DNA from: Acidimicrobiia bacterium
Lineage (GTDB): Bacteria > Actinomycetota > Acidimicrobiia > IMCC26256 > PALSA-555
Direction: 5' to 3'
Length of the DNA stretch: 64,000 nt
Assembly (NCBI GenBank): GCA_035948415.1
Contig: DASZJD010000055.1
Span: forward strand, 43,496 to 107,495
In this document: in pieces, positions 16,758 through 25,471 of the stretch
Numbering within the stretch: position 1 is the stretch's first letter
Layout: every line of letters begins with the position of its first letter
Position numbers and translations under genes: made by a program
Notes under the pieces: generated by a model
What the model was told of the DNA's origin: nothing
What the model saw: only the letters and a program-made list of their open reading frames with translations
The model's database searches: none

Positions 16758-17440
16758 GCGGCGGCCGCAGCCGGGCCTGGCTGTGGGGCGCGGTCGGCGT
16801 CGTCGTCGTGGCGGCCGGTATCGTCGCCGCGGTGGTCAGCGCGGGCGGCGGCGGCAGCACCAGCAGCTCCGGTCACGGCCACGCCGGGGGCACCGTCGAG
16901 ATCGCGTCGCGGGTCACCGTGCAGGGCGCGCCGCTCCCGACCCTTCCCGATTCGGGCTCGGACCCGGCGGTGGGCCGAGCGGCGCCGACGCTCGTCGGCG
17001 TCACCTTCAGCGGCGCCCCCCTGACCGTGACCGACACCGGTCAGCCGTTCGCGGTCGTCTTCGTGGCCCACTGGTGCCCGCACTGCCAGGCCGAGGTGCC
17101 GCGCATGGTCGCCCTGGCCCGCAGCGGCCAGATCCCGGTCCCCGTGGTCGGCGTCGCGACCGGCACCGACCCCGCGGCGCCGAACTACCCGCCGTCGGCG
17201 TGGCTGGCCCGCGAGCACTGGCCGTTCCCGGTGCTCGTAGACACCAGCCACGCAACGGCCGCCACCGCGTACGGGCTCCCCGCCTACCCGTTCCTCGTGT
17301 TCGTGGACGCCCACGGCGCCGTCGCCGGTCGGCTCAGCGGCGAGATCGCCGCGTCCGACCTGGCCAAGGTCTTCGCGGCGCTCGGGGCCGGGCGGCCGCT
17401 CCCCATCCCGGGCACGCCCGGCGCGTCGAGCGGCCGCTGA
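16754..17440 (+). CDS. Membrane-anchored thioredoxin-fold (TlpA/Dsb-like) protein
   Basis: 228 residues. A signal-anchor helix occupies ~10-32, followed by a Gly/Ser-rich linker and a TlpA-type domain with WCPHC (Cys108, Cys111) and the cis-proline in LPAYPFLVF. It is placed outside the membrane. The start codon overlaps the dsbB stop, so the pair probably forms an oxidative folding module. With a DsbB partner an oxidase role is more likely than reduction. Confidence 0.85.
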   Translation: MSGGRSRAWLWGAVGVVVVAAGIVAAVVSAGGGGSTSSSGHGHAGGTVEIASRVTVQGAPLPTLPDSGSDPAVGRAAPTLVGVTFSGAPLTVTDTGQPFAVVFVAHWCPHCQAEVPRMVALARSGQIPVPVVGVATGTDPAAPNYPPSAWLAREHWPFPVLVDTSHATAATAYGLPAYPFLVFVDAHGAVAGRLSGEIAASDLAKVFAALGAGRPLPIPGTPGASSGR

Positions 17441-17528
17441 GCACGCCGCGACGGCGTCGAGCACTCCCCCCCGGGCCGACGTCGTGACACCGGCGGCCGC
17501 GTTCGTGCGATGATCGCCGCCCAGGCGC

Positions 17529-18866
17529 GTGCGATCGGGCAGGTCCGTGCGGCGTTCACCGAGCCGGAAGCGAAGCAGGCCGCGCGCGCGACGGGCATCG
17601 CGGCAGGCCGCCGCCACCTCCGGGCCGCGAGCGGCACGAGCACCGCACCGCCCCCGCGACCACCTGCGGGCGATCGGGCCCGGACTCGTGTCCGGCGCGT
17701 CGGACATCGATCCCACGACCGTCGCCGCGATCGCCGTCGTCGGCGCCACCACCGTGTTCGGCTTGGCGTGGCTGACGCTCCTCGTCGCGCCGATGCTGAT
17801 CGTGGTCCAGGTCATCGCGTCCCGCCTCGGCCTCCTCGGGCAGACCGACCTCCAGGGCGCCGCCCGTCAGCGGTTCGGCTGGCCGGTGCAGCACCTGCTG
17901 CTGGCGTCGATCGTGGTCGTGACCGTGCTCACCCTCGCCGCCGACCTCGAGGCCGGCGCCTCGTCGATCGAGCTGCTCACCGGGGCGCCGGCGCGCTGGC
18001 TCGTGGCGCCGCTGGGGATCGTGATCGTCGGGCTGCTCTTCGTCGGCACCTACCCGGCGATCCAGCGCGCCCTGAAGTACGGGGCGATGGCCTTGCTCGC
18101 GTACGCCGTCTCGGCCGGTCTCACCCACGTCGCGTGGAGCTCGGTGCTGTACCACAGCGCGGTGCCGACGTTCTCGCTCACGCACGACTACGTCGCCGGC
18201 GCGTTGGCGCTGCTCGGCACGACGATCACGAGCTACGTCTACGTCTGGCAATCGGCACAGCTGGCCGAGGAGCGGCGGCCCCGCGGGTCGCTGCGGCTGA
18301 CCGAGACCGACGCCACCGTCGGCATCGTCTTCGCGGTCCTCATCATGTGGTTCATCCTCGTGGCGACCGGCGCCACGCTCGGGGTCCACCACCATCCCGT
18401 GCAGACGGCCCAAGACGCGGCGCGGGCCCTCGCCCCGCTGGCCGGCACCGCCGCGAGCACCGTGTTCGGCTTCGGCCTGCTCGCCTCGGCGCTCGTGGCG
18501 GTCCCGGTGCTCATGAGCACCGCGGCGTACGTCGTCGGCGCCGAGTACGGGTGGCGGCGCGGCCTGTCCGAGCCCGTGGCCCGCGCCCCCCGCTTCTACG
18601 CGGTGCTCGGGCTGGCCATGGCCGCCGCGGTCGCGGTCACGACGCTCGACGTCTCCCCCATCCGGCTGCTGTTCGACGCCAGCATCGCCGGCGGCGTCGG
18701 GGCGCCCGTCGGGTTGGCGTGCCTGGTGCTCGTCGCCGGTGACGGCCGCGTGATGCGGGGCCGCCCGATCGGCCCCGCCCTCCGGGCAGGGGCGTGGGCG
18801 GTCACGGTGGTGATCAGCGTCGCCGGCGCGCTCTACCTCGCCGACGAGCTCTTCGGCCTGACCTGA
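17529..18866 (+). CDS. Nramp-related metal transporter lacking the canonical metal-site residues
   Basis: Up to 445 residues with ~11 membrane helices. The first-helix signature reads GASDIDPTTVA rather than DPGN, and the sixth-helix segment reads GTTITSYVYVWQS where Mn/Fe-transporting Nramps have a MPH motif. This is the form seen in Nramp-related proteins of bacteria, some of which carry other ions. The long, Arg-rich N-terminus (to ~residue 45) is unusual, and the GTG at 17529 may be too far upstream; no better start is visible. Metal specificity should not be assumed to be manganese. Confidence 0.75.
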   Translation: MRSGRSVRRSPSRKRSRPRARRASRQAAATSGPRAARAPHRPRDHLRAIGPGLVSGASDIDPTTVAAIAVVGATTVFGLAWLTLLVAPMLIVVQVIASRLGLLGQTDLQGAARQRFGWPVQHLLLASIVVVTVLTLAADLEAGASSIELLTGAPARWLVAPLGIVIVGLLFVGTYPAIQRALKYGAMALLAYAVSAGLTHVAWSSVLYHSAVPTFSLTHDYVAGALALLGTTITSYVYVWQSAQLAEERRPRGSLRLTETDATVGIVFAVLIMWFILVATGATLGVHHHPVQTAQDAARALAPLAGTAASTVFGFGLLASALVAVPVLMSTAAYVVGAEYGWRRGLSEPVARAPRFYAVLGLAMAAAVAVTTLDVSPIRLLFDASIAGGVGAPVGLACLVLVAGDGRVMRGRPIGPALRAGAWAVTVVISVAGALYLADELFGLT

Positions 18867-18887
18867 GGCCGGAGGCGCCGGGCCCCG

Positions 18888-19829
18888 TCAGCCCCCGGCC
18901 GGGGCGAGCAGGTCGGAGAGCTTCACGAGCCGGAACCCGCGCTGGCGCAGGCCGTTGACGACGAAGGGGACAGCTTGGGCCGTGAGCGGGGCCGTGTTGC
19001 CGCCGGTGATGTGCATCACGATGATCGACCCGTTCCTGCTGCTGGCGAGGGTGTTGCTGACGATGGCGCGCACCGACGTCCCGAAGGCGTCGCCGCTCGC
19101 CACGTCGTACTGGACCACCGTGACGCCCGTCGGGGCGACGGCCCGCAGCGCGGCGTCGTCGTAGCAGCCGCCGGGGAACCGGAAGTAGGGGGTCGCGCGG
19201 GTCGAGAACAGCCGGAGCAGGGCCTCTGAGTGCCGGACGTCGTCCGCCATCTGGGCGGCCGGCAGCGTCCCGAGTCCGTAGCAGGGCTGGTGGAAGGCGC
19301 GGTGCGAGTAGGAGTGGCTGGCGACCTCGAAGAGCGGGTCGGCGGCGATGCGTCGGGTGAGGTCCGGGTACCGTTCCATCCACTTCCCGGCCAGGAAGAT
19401 CGTCGCCGGGACTTGCAGCCGGTCGAGCTCGTCGAGCACCGCGACGTTGGCGAACGACGCCACCCTGCCGGAGTTCAGCTCCTGGATCATGGCGTCGGTG
19501 AGGTTCGAATCGAACGTGAGCGCGACCGAAGACCGGTCCCGGGGCCCGCTGGCCACGACCGGTGCCCGGTCCGGCCACGGGGGCAGGTTCGTCGGCGGCG
19601 GCGGCGCGGTGGTCGGTGGGTCTGTCGCCGGCGTCGGGTCCACGTTCGGCGCCGCGCGCGACCCGACGTCGTGGCGGCTCGAGCCCGCGCCGGACGACAC
19701 GGCCGCGAAGCTGGCCGCGGCGAGCACGGCCGCGAGCGCGAAGACCCCGATGACGACCAGCGCGCGTCGCCGGCCCGGCCGCGAGCGGCCGCGCGCCGAA
19801 CTCCGCCCAGACCTGCGCCGCTCCGTCAC
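18888..19829 (-). CDS. Membrane-anchored polysaccharide deacetylase, atypical motif 1
   Basis: 313 residues from GTG 19829: Arg-rich cytoplasmic tip, one membrane helix (ALVVIGVFALAAVLAA), a Pro/Thr linker, then a NodB/CE4 domain. Motif 2 is HSYSH, motif 3 RFPGGCYD. Motif 1 reads ALTFDSNLTD instead of TFDDG, keeping the catalytic aspartate but not the usual second metal aspartate. Targets of the family are cell-wall glycans. A second deacetylase lies 0.8 kb away on the same strand. Longer N-terminal starts exist but would precede the Arg-rich tip. Confidence 0.8.
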   Translation of the reverse strand: MTERRRSGRSSARGRSRPGRRRALVVIGVFALAAVLAAASFAAVSSGAGSSRHDVGSRAAPNVDPTPATDPPTTAPPPPTNLPPWPDRAPVVASGPRDRSSVALTFDSNLTDAMIQELNSGRVASFANVAVLDELDRLQVPATIFLAGKWMERYPDLTRRIAADPLFEVASHSYSHRAFHQPCYGLGTLPAAQMADDVRHSEALLRLFSTRATPYFRFPGGCYDDAALRAVAPTGVTVVQYDVASGDAFGTSVRAIVSNTLASSRNGSIIVMHITGGNTAPLTAQAVPFVVNGLRQRGFRLVKLSDLLAPAGG

Positions 19830-20110
19830 GACCCCGATGGCTACCCGTTGACCGATCTGCCCGCAGCGCCCATTCAAGCAAACCGTCGAGCACAACCGGG
19901 GTCGCCACGAAGCGTCGTGACCGCGCGACGCGAACGCCGGCGTGGGCGGGCCACCCACAGCGCCACCGGCGACCACCAGCGGGCGGAGATCCGCGGCTCG
20001 CCCCCTCTCGGCTGAGCGCGCCGAACGACGAGCCGCGCGCCGTCGTCACCGCCGCCGCTGGCGCGCGATCTGTCGTCCAGCACCCGAACCTGCCATCATG
20101 CCCAGGCGCT

Positions 20111-20563
20111 ATGGCAGTGAGTGTGCAGAGCCCGATCCTTCGAAGGAGCGTATGGGCGGCGCTTGGCGCCGTCCTGCTCGTCGGCCTCGGGTTCCTGATC
20201 GGACGTTGGACCGACAGCGGGGGCGGATCGACCGCGGCGCCGACGGGCGTGGTCGTCACGTCGAACGCCCGCGTGACGGCGTGCGAACGCGCTCTCGGCC
20301 TCAGCAATCCGGGCCGATTCCGATTCGTGTGGCACAAGCGTGACGCCCAGTTCGCTGGCGTCATCTTCCGAATCGCGGCGCTCTGCGACTCGGTCCCGTC
20401 GCGGCCCGCCCAGGACTGCGAGGTCAAGGGTCTCGCGAAGCTCGGGTACTCCTCGTCCGCGCCGGCGTTCCAGCAGGTCGGCTCCTTCTGCTCGGCCCGC
20501 TATCCCAACGGGAGTCAGCTCTCGAGGCTCCCCAAGCGAACGCCGACCACGCCGTCCTCGTGA
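20111..20563 (+). CDS. Hypothetical membrane-anchored small protein
   Basis: 150 residues: one N-terminal helix (SVWAALGAVLLVGLGFLIG) followed by an exported domain with four cysteines (ACERAL, LCDSVP, DCEVKG, FCSARY) that could form two disulfides, and a Thr/Pro tail. Not recognised. It sits between the two deacetylase genes on the opposite strand; a DsbB/TlpA pair lies 3 kb upstream. Confidence 0.6.
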   Translation: MAVSVQSPILRRSVWAALGAVLLVGLGFLIGRWTDSGGGSTAAPTGVVVTSNARVTACERALGLSNPGRFRFVWHKRDAQFAGVIFRIAALCDSVPSRPAQDCEVKGLAKLGYSSSAPAFQQVGSFCSARYPNGSQLSRLPKRTPTTPSS

Positions 20564-20648
20564 GGCCGGATCGCGCGCCGGCCGTGACGCGCGCGGCGCC
20601 GCGGTCGGAGGCGGTCGGCAGCGTCAGCGCGCCAGGACCAGGCTCGCC

Positions 20649-21548
20649 TCACTCGGACCCGGCGCCGACCGTCGGGACTGACGGCGTGGTGCCCGTGTGC
20701 GTCGCCGTCGGCCCGATGTAGTCCTGCAGGGGCGCCGGGTGCAGGCCGGCGGCGTCCAGGAGCGGGAACAGCGTCCGGAGGTCCTGGAGCAGCCCCGGGC
20801 CCCAGTGCATCAGCACGATGTCGCCCGGTCGCGGGCCGCCCGGGCGGGCGAAGCTGAGCTGATGGTCGCTGAACTTGGCGTCCCACCGCACGGTCGCGTA
20901 CATCCCGCAGTAGCCGACGGCCCGATCGGTGAACTGGTTCTCGGCCCCGCCCGGAGGGCGGGCGAGCAGCGGACGGCGACCGAACGTCGCACCGATCAGG
21001 TCCGCGGCCGGACAGAGCTCGACGCCGGCCTGCTGACTCAGGGAGAGCCGAGCCAGGTCGGCGTGGTGCATCGTGTGGTTCTCGACCGTGCCACCGAGCT
21101 GGATGACCTGACGGTAGAAGTCGGCGTCGCGCTGGGCGATCGGCGCGATGAGGAACGCGGTCACCGGCGCGTGGCGGGCCTGCAGGAAGGCGAGGACGTC
21201 GGGAAGCGGGTGCCAGCCGTCGTCGATGGTGACGAACACGACGGGGTCGGTCGTGACCACGTGGTCCACGCGAGGAGCCACCGCCGGGGGCGGCGGAATC
21301 GTCGTCGTGGTGCTCGGAGGTGCCGTTGCCGCGGTCGTCGGGATCGGCGCCGACCGGTGGGCGCGCGGTCGCGCCGTCGCGCTGACGCCGGAGTCCAGCG
21401 TCCCCGACCGCGCCACGACGAAGCTCGCCAGGCCGGCGACGAGGAGCACGACACCCGCGCCGACGAGCAGCAGGCGTCGGCGGTGGCGACGTCGGCGCCG
21501 CTGCCGCCGCCCCGAGCTGCCCGCAGTCGTCCTCTCCACCTGCACCAC
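20649..21548 (-). CDS. Membrane-anchored polysaccharide deacetylase
   Basis: About 299 residues. An Arg-rich cytoplasmic start, a membrane helix (LLLVGAGVVLLVAGLAS), a Thr/Pro linker, then a CE4 domain with motif 1 VTIDDGWHP, motif 2 ENHTMHH and motif 3 RPPGGAEN. Unlike its neighbour it keeps both motif-1 aspartates. It probably removes N-acetyl groups from an envelope glycan. Several GTG codons crowd at 21539-21548; the exact start is uncertain. Confidence 0.83.
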   Translation of the reverse strand: MVQVERTTAGSSGRRQRRRRRHRRRLLLVGAGVVLLVAGLASFVVARSGTLDSGVSATARPRAHRSAPIPTTAATAPPSTTTTIPPPPAVAPRVDHVVTTDPVVFVTIDDGWHPLPDVLAFLQARHAPVTAFLIAPIAQRDADFYRQVIQLGGTVENHTMHHADLARLSLSQQAGVELCPAADLIGATFGRRPLLARPPGGAENQFTDRAVGYCGMYATVRWDAKFSDHQLSFARPGGPRPGDIVLMHWGPGLLQDLRTLFPLLDAAGLHPAPLQDYIGPTATHTGTTPSVPTVGAGSE

Positions 21549-21745
21549 ATCCACGCGACCCGCATCCGCACGACCCGCATCCGTACGACCCGCGCCCCGG
21601 GACACGGCCGCCGACGGACGATCTGCACAACGATACGGGGGACGGCGTCTGGCGTCACCGTCGGCGGGGCCGACCGGCGCGCCCGCCGTCGGGGTCGACC
21701 CGATTCCGACCACGGTGCGCGACGCGCCGTCCGGGCGGAGGTGGG

Positions 21746-21819
21746 TGGAGGTGACGGGACTTGAACCCGTGACTTCTTCGTTGCGAACGAAGCGCTCTAC
21801 CGGGCTGAGCTACACCCCC
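21746..21819 (-). tRNA. tRNA-Ala (anticodon CGC)
   Basis: Read on the minus strand: acceptor GGGGGTG pairing with CACCTCC (one G-U), D arm AGCTCAGCCCGGTAGAGC, anticodon stem CTTCG/CGAAG with loop TTCGCAA giving anticodon CGC for GCG codons, and T arm CACGGGTTCAAGTCCCGTG, discriminator A. CCA is not encoded. A -10-like TACGCT (21832-21837, minus strand) lies 13 bases upstream. Confidence 0.97.
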
Positions 21820-21902
21820 GGGCGGTCGGTCAGCGTACCAGCGAGGCCCGCGGGCTCAGCTCGTCTGGCGTTGCGAGGCCGCCACCGCGGGGTGACCCGG
21901 GT

Positions 21903-22556
21903 TCAGCGCCCGGTCGGCGCACGGCTCGTCCGCGCGTCGAGGTGGGCGTCGAAGCGTCCGAGCACGACGGCGTTGGTGATGTCTCCGCGCGTGCGCTCCA
22001 GCACCGCGCGCAGCGCGTCGGTCGACCGTCGGAGCCCGCCGGTCAGCGCGTCGGGGTAGTCGATGCTGACGAGGAGCTCGTACGCCGCCTCCATGCTGGC
22101 GAAGAGCGACTCGGCCTCCTCGGTGTCGTCGTCGCGGAGGCGGTCGAGGACGGCCCGCCGCAGCTCGCTGGCCGCCTCGGCCAGCCCGTTCAGGTAGGCC
22201 GGCGGCTCGACGCGCAAGGCGTCGGCGTCGGGGATGGGCTGATGGGCGACGAAGGCCAGCGTCAGGTTGGCCTCGGCGAACTCCTTCTGGGCGTCGTGGA
22301 GGTAGCCGGCCTCCCGGACTGCGGGGTGCGCGGCCGTGGCCGCGGCCGCCTCCGCGAGGGCTGTGCTGGCGGCGGCGATGTGGCCCCGCGCCTCGTCGAG
22401 CCCGCGCCGGTGGACGGCCCGGATGGCCAGCGCGCAGTCGCGGGTCGCCCGCCGGCAGAGCGGAAGGGTCAGCTCACGCGCCTCGTGGCGGGCCTCGAGG
22501 ACTGCGCTGGCGGCGGCGCCGGCCTCGCGGAGCTCCCGCGGGCGGTCCGGCTCCAC
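21903..22556 (-). CDS. Translin-family protein
   Basis: 217 residues, all alpha-helical, from GTG 22556. It has translin-like features: a long first helix with EARHEARELTLPLCRRATRDCALAIRAVHR, AQKEFAEANLTLAF in the middle, and a C-terminal segment with GRFDAHLDAR. Translins are helical oligomers that bind or cleave RNA/DNA; bacterial members are uncharacterised. The gene starts 8 bases after the end of the GlpR/SepX-like gene on the same strand. Confidence 0.65.
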   Translation of the reverse strand: MEPDRPRELREAGAAASAVLEARHEARELTLPLCRRATRDCALAIRAVHRRGLDEARGHIAAASTALAEAAAATAAHPAVREAGYLHDAQKEFAEANLTLAFVAHQPIPDADALRVEPPAYLNGLAEAASELRRAVLDRLRDDDTEEAESLFASMEAAYELLVSIDYPDALTGGLRRSTDALRAVLERTRGDITNAVVLGRFDAHLDARTSRAPTGR

Positions 22557-22564
22557 CGGTTCGG

Positions 22565-23119
22565 TCAGGACGTCGCGGTGCGGCGGAGCGCGAGCGCGGG
22601 CTCGCTGCCGGGGCTCGTGTCGGTGAGGGCCGGAAGCGTCCGCAGCCGGCGAGTGGCGGTGTGCAGGGGGCGCACCTTGCTCCGGCGCTCGTGGTCGCGG
22701 GCCTTGAGCTGCAGCAGCAGGTACACGTACCCGCCGAGCAGCACGTCGGTGATGAGGTGGAGGGCGACGAACACGATCGTGCCCCCACTGAACAGGGCCA
22801 TGACGAGCGTGATCCCCGCCGCGCACAGCAGGCCGACGAGCACGTCGCGGCGTCGACGCTGGGCCGGGGTCATGCCGCCAGGGGGACGCATCGACCCGAG
22901 GCCGCCCATCGGGCCCACCGGGCCCATGAGCGGCTGGACCGGCGCCAGGTCAGGTTCGCTGCCGCGGACGCGGTCGACCGCGGATGTGAACATCGACATG
23001 ACCTCGGCGACGCCGCCGCTGACGCCGGAGCCGCCGCCTTCGGCGCGAGCCCGCAAGATCGGTGGGAGGAGAACCGCCGCCCAGAGGATGGCCAGAACCA
23101 GGATGACGACGACCGCCAC
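22565..23119 (-). CDS. GlpR/SepX-like actinobacterial cell-division membrane protein
   Basis: 184 residues: an N-terminal helix with VVVILVLAILWAAVLLPP, a ~65-residue Gly/Pro/Met-rich cytosolic linker, a basic RRRR cluster, and a pair of helices (DVLVGLLCAAGITLVMAL and ALHLITDVLLGGYVYLLL) followed by a charged tail. This layout and the VLLPP/RRRR/YVYLL features match the protein called GlpR in Corynebacterium and SepX in Streptomyces, found near moeA/glp and galU and involved in divisome stability. Here galU and moeA/glp lie ~2.4 kb upstream on the same strand. Confidence 0.65.
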   Translation of the reverse strand: MAVVVILVLAILWAAVLLPPILRARAEGGGSGVSGGVAEVMSMFTSAVDRVRGSEPDLAPVQPLMGPVGPMGGLGSMRPPGGMTPAQRRRRDVLVGLLCAAGITLVMALFSGGTIVFVALHLITDVLLGGYVYLLLQLKARDHERRSKVRPLHTATRRLRTLPALTDTSPGSEPALALRRTATS

Positions 23120-23155
23120 GGCTTCCCTGCTACCCCTCGCTCCGCCTCAACGCAA

Positions 23156-23184
23156 CACGGCGGACCCGAAGGGACTCCGCCGTG
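23156..23184 (-). terminator. Terminator-like hairpin between moaC and glpR-like gene
   Basis: CACGGCGGA (23156-23164) and TCCGCCGTG (23176-23184) form a perfect 9-bp stem around an 11-base loop. There is no T-run, as often in high-GC actinobacteria. It separates the moa genes from the downstream membrane protein gene. Confidence 0.6.
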
Positions 23185-23252
23185 GTTGGAAGGGAGGTTA
23201 GTCAGGGCGGCGAGGCCGGGGGCAACTCTTGGGGACGAAAACGCGAGAAAGT

Positions 23253-23750
23253 TCAGATCTCCCCTGAGTGGTCATCTGCGCGCCGCCAGTGACCAGATCG
23301 GCCGCCGGTCTTCTCCCACAAGGCGAGCCGCTCGATCGTCATCCCCCGGTCAACCGATTTGCACATGTCGTAGATGGTCAGGGCAGCCACGGCGGCGGCG
23401 GTGAGGGCCTCCATCTCGACCCCGGTGCGGTCGACGGTGTCGACCTGGGCCTCCACCTCGACGTGGGCCTCCTCGATGCGGAAGTTGACGTAGATCGCCC
23501 CGACCAGCAGCGGATGGCAGAGCGGGAGCAGGGCCGGGGTCTGCTTGGCGGCCTGGATCCCCGCCACCCGGGCCACGGCCAGCACGTCGCCCTTCGTGAT
23601 GGCGCCGGACGCGATCTTCGAGGCCGTGTCGGGGTGCATGTGGACCTGGCAGCGGGCGACGGCCCGGCGGTGACTCGGCTCCTTGGCCGTGACGTCGACC
23701 ATCCGGGCCCGCCCGAGCGGGTCCAGGTGGGTGAACTCGGAGGCGGTCAC
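23253..23750 (-). CDS. moaC: Cyclic pyranopterin monophosphate synthase MoaC
   Basis: 165 residues with the MoaC signatures ARMVDVTAKE, ALLPLCHPL, TVDRTGVEMEAL and YDMCKSVDRGM. MoaC, with MoaA, converts GTP to cyclic pyranopterin monophosphate in the first step of molybdenum cofactor synthesis. GTG start at 23750; its first bases overlap the stop of a 38-codon frame. Downstream of moaA in the same direction. Confidence 0.95.
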   Translation of the reverse strand: MTASEFTHLDPLGRARMVDVTAKEPSHRRAVARCQVHMHPDTASKIASGAITKGDVLAVARVAGIQAAKQTPALLPLCHPLLVGAIYVNFRIEEAHVEVEAQVDTVDRTGVEMEALTAAAVAALTIYDMCKSVDRGMTIERLALWEKTGGRSGHWRRADDHSGEI

Positions 23751-23863
23751 GCCGCTCCAGTGTACGGGCGGCGGCGCGGGCCGGCGGCGTTGGCGCCGTC
23801 CTGGAAGCCGGTGGTGACGCCGTCGACGAGGGCGGCCGCCACGACGACAACGAGCGCGGTCAC
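23747..23863 (-). CDS. Possible 38-residue membrane peptide between moaA and moaC
   Basis: GTG at 23863 opens 38 codons beginning with a hydrophobic run (TALVVVVAAALVDG) followed by TTGFQDGANAAGPRRRP; the TGA overlaps the moaC start as GTGA, the coupling arrangement used throughout this genome. FQDGANA faintly recalls Pit-type phosphate permease N-termini, but the frame is far too short for one. It may be a small protein, a translation-coupling leader or chance. Confidence 0.35.
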   Translation of the reverse strand: MTALVVVVAAALVDGVTTGFQDGANAAGPRRRPYTGAA

Positions 23864-23881
23864 GCTCCTGGTGGAATCGGA

Positions 23882-24886
<1,005 letters not shown>

Positions 24887-24922
24887 CGGCACAGGGTACG
24901 TCGGGTGGGTCAGGACTGGCCC

Positions 24923-24954
24923 TTGACACGGCGACCACTCTCTGCTGTCATAGT
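24923..24954 (+). promoter_or_regulatory. Promoter of the folded RNA unit
   Basis: A perfect TTGACA -35 (24923-24928) is followed by an extended -10, TG-t-CATAGT (24946-24954). The spacing is long (20 bases), but the -10 string is the same as at 1920-1928. Transcription would run rightwards, away from moaA. Confidence 0.5.
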
Positions 24955-24956
24955 GC

Positions 24957-25138
24957 CCGTCCAGTCACACAGAGTGACGGGACGGAGGACAACCGAGCCA
25001 CCTCTCGGGGAGGCGACGATCCGCCGGCCGTAACTGGTCGCTGAGGGCCGGCGGGGAGCCAGGCGAAACCGGCCCCAGCATCTGGGGGCCGGTCGTCGTC
25101 GTTGCTGGATCGAGAGAGGGACCAGGCTGGTGGCTCGG
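24957..25138 (+). ncRNA. Unassigned multi-helix structured RNA (riboswitch-like or small RNA)
   Basis: Nested perfect or near-perfect inverted repeats: a leader hairpin CCGTCC-a-GTCAC (24957-24968) with GTGAC-g-GGACGG (24974-24985); a long-range closing stem CCGAGCCACC (24993-25002) with GGTGGCTCGG (25129-25138); an inner stem CGACGA (25014-25019) with TCGTCG (25096-25101). Inside that are two hairpins, CCGCCGGCC (25021-25029) with 25046-25054, and ACCGGCCCCAG (25068-25078) with 25082-25093. Unpaired linkers are purine-rich on the plus strand (GGAGCCAGGCGAA). It lies in the gap between moaA and moeA, so a molybdenum-cofactor-sensing RNA must be considered, but its promoter drives it away from both. 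I cannot match it to a known class. Confidence 0.6.
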
Positions 25139-25399
25139 GCTTCGCGGCACCGTGGGACAGGGGTGGGGCTCCCCGCGGTCGCTGACACCCGGACCGCCGG
25201 CTTGGCCGCTCGCGCGGGTACCGCTCTCGAGCACGTCGGGCAACCCGGCGCGCCGCGGCAGCTGCTCGTTGGGGTTGGCGGGCTGCTGCCGGTCTGCGAG
25301 TCGGGCGGGGTCAGCAACGGCGGGGTCGAGACGCCATCGGCGGTGGCGGTCCGGGTTCATCGTGGAGCCCGGACCCCCCGCGGGTGCCGATCGGGCTGA
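25130..25399 (+). CDS. Doubtful 89-codon frame downstream of the folded RNA
   Basis: GTG at 25130 lies inside the 3' strand of the closing stem of the folded RNA, and the TGA is 18 bases before a strong terminator hairpin, so it fits as the gene controlled by the RNA. The product has no recognised motif and GC3 is about 80%, below the ~95% of neighbouring genes, which argues against strong coding selection. The rest of this 585-base gap holds nothing else I recognise. Confidence 0.22.
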   Translation: MARASRHRGTGVGLPAVADTRTAGLAARAGTALEHVGQPGAPRQLLVGVGGLLPVCESGGVSNGGVETPSAVAVRVHRGARTPRGCRSG

Positions 25400-25417
25400 A
25401 CGGCGCCTGATGGCGCG

Positions 25418-25448
25418 GGCTCCGGCCTTCTTGGGGCGGGCCGGAGCC
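25418..25448 (+). terminator. Hairpin terminator, possibly bidirectional
   Basis: GGCTCCGGCC (25418-25427) pairs perfectly with GGCCGGAGCC (25439-25448) around an 11-base loop. It ends the rightward RNA unit and also lies 24 bases past the end of moeA on the other strand, so it may serve both. Confidence 0.65.
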
Positions 25449-25471
25449 GACCCCCTCCTTTCGTCGGGCCG

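Noticed and set aside
24990..25100. Cobalamin or c-di-AMP riboswitch
   Set aside because: The segment AGCCAGGCGAAACC resembles part of a B12 box, but the rest of each consensus is missing, so I left the RNA unassigned.
24957..25138. tRNA-Sec, tmRNA, RNase P or SRP RNA in the moaA-moeA gap
   Set aside because: None of their conserved signatures (T arm GGTTCGA, tmRNA tag, RNase P GAGGAAAGTCC, SRP GGAAGCA loop) is present on either strand.
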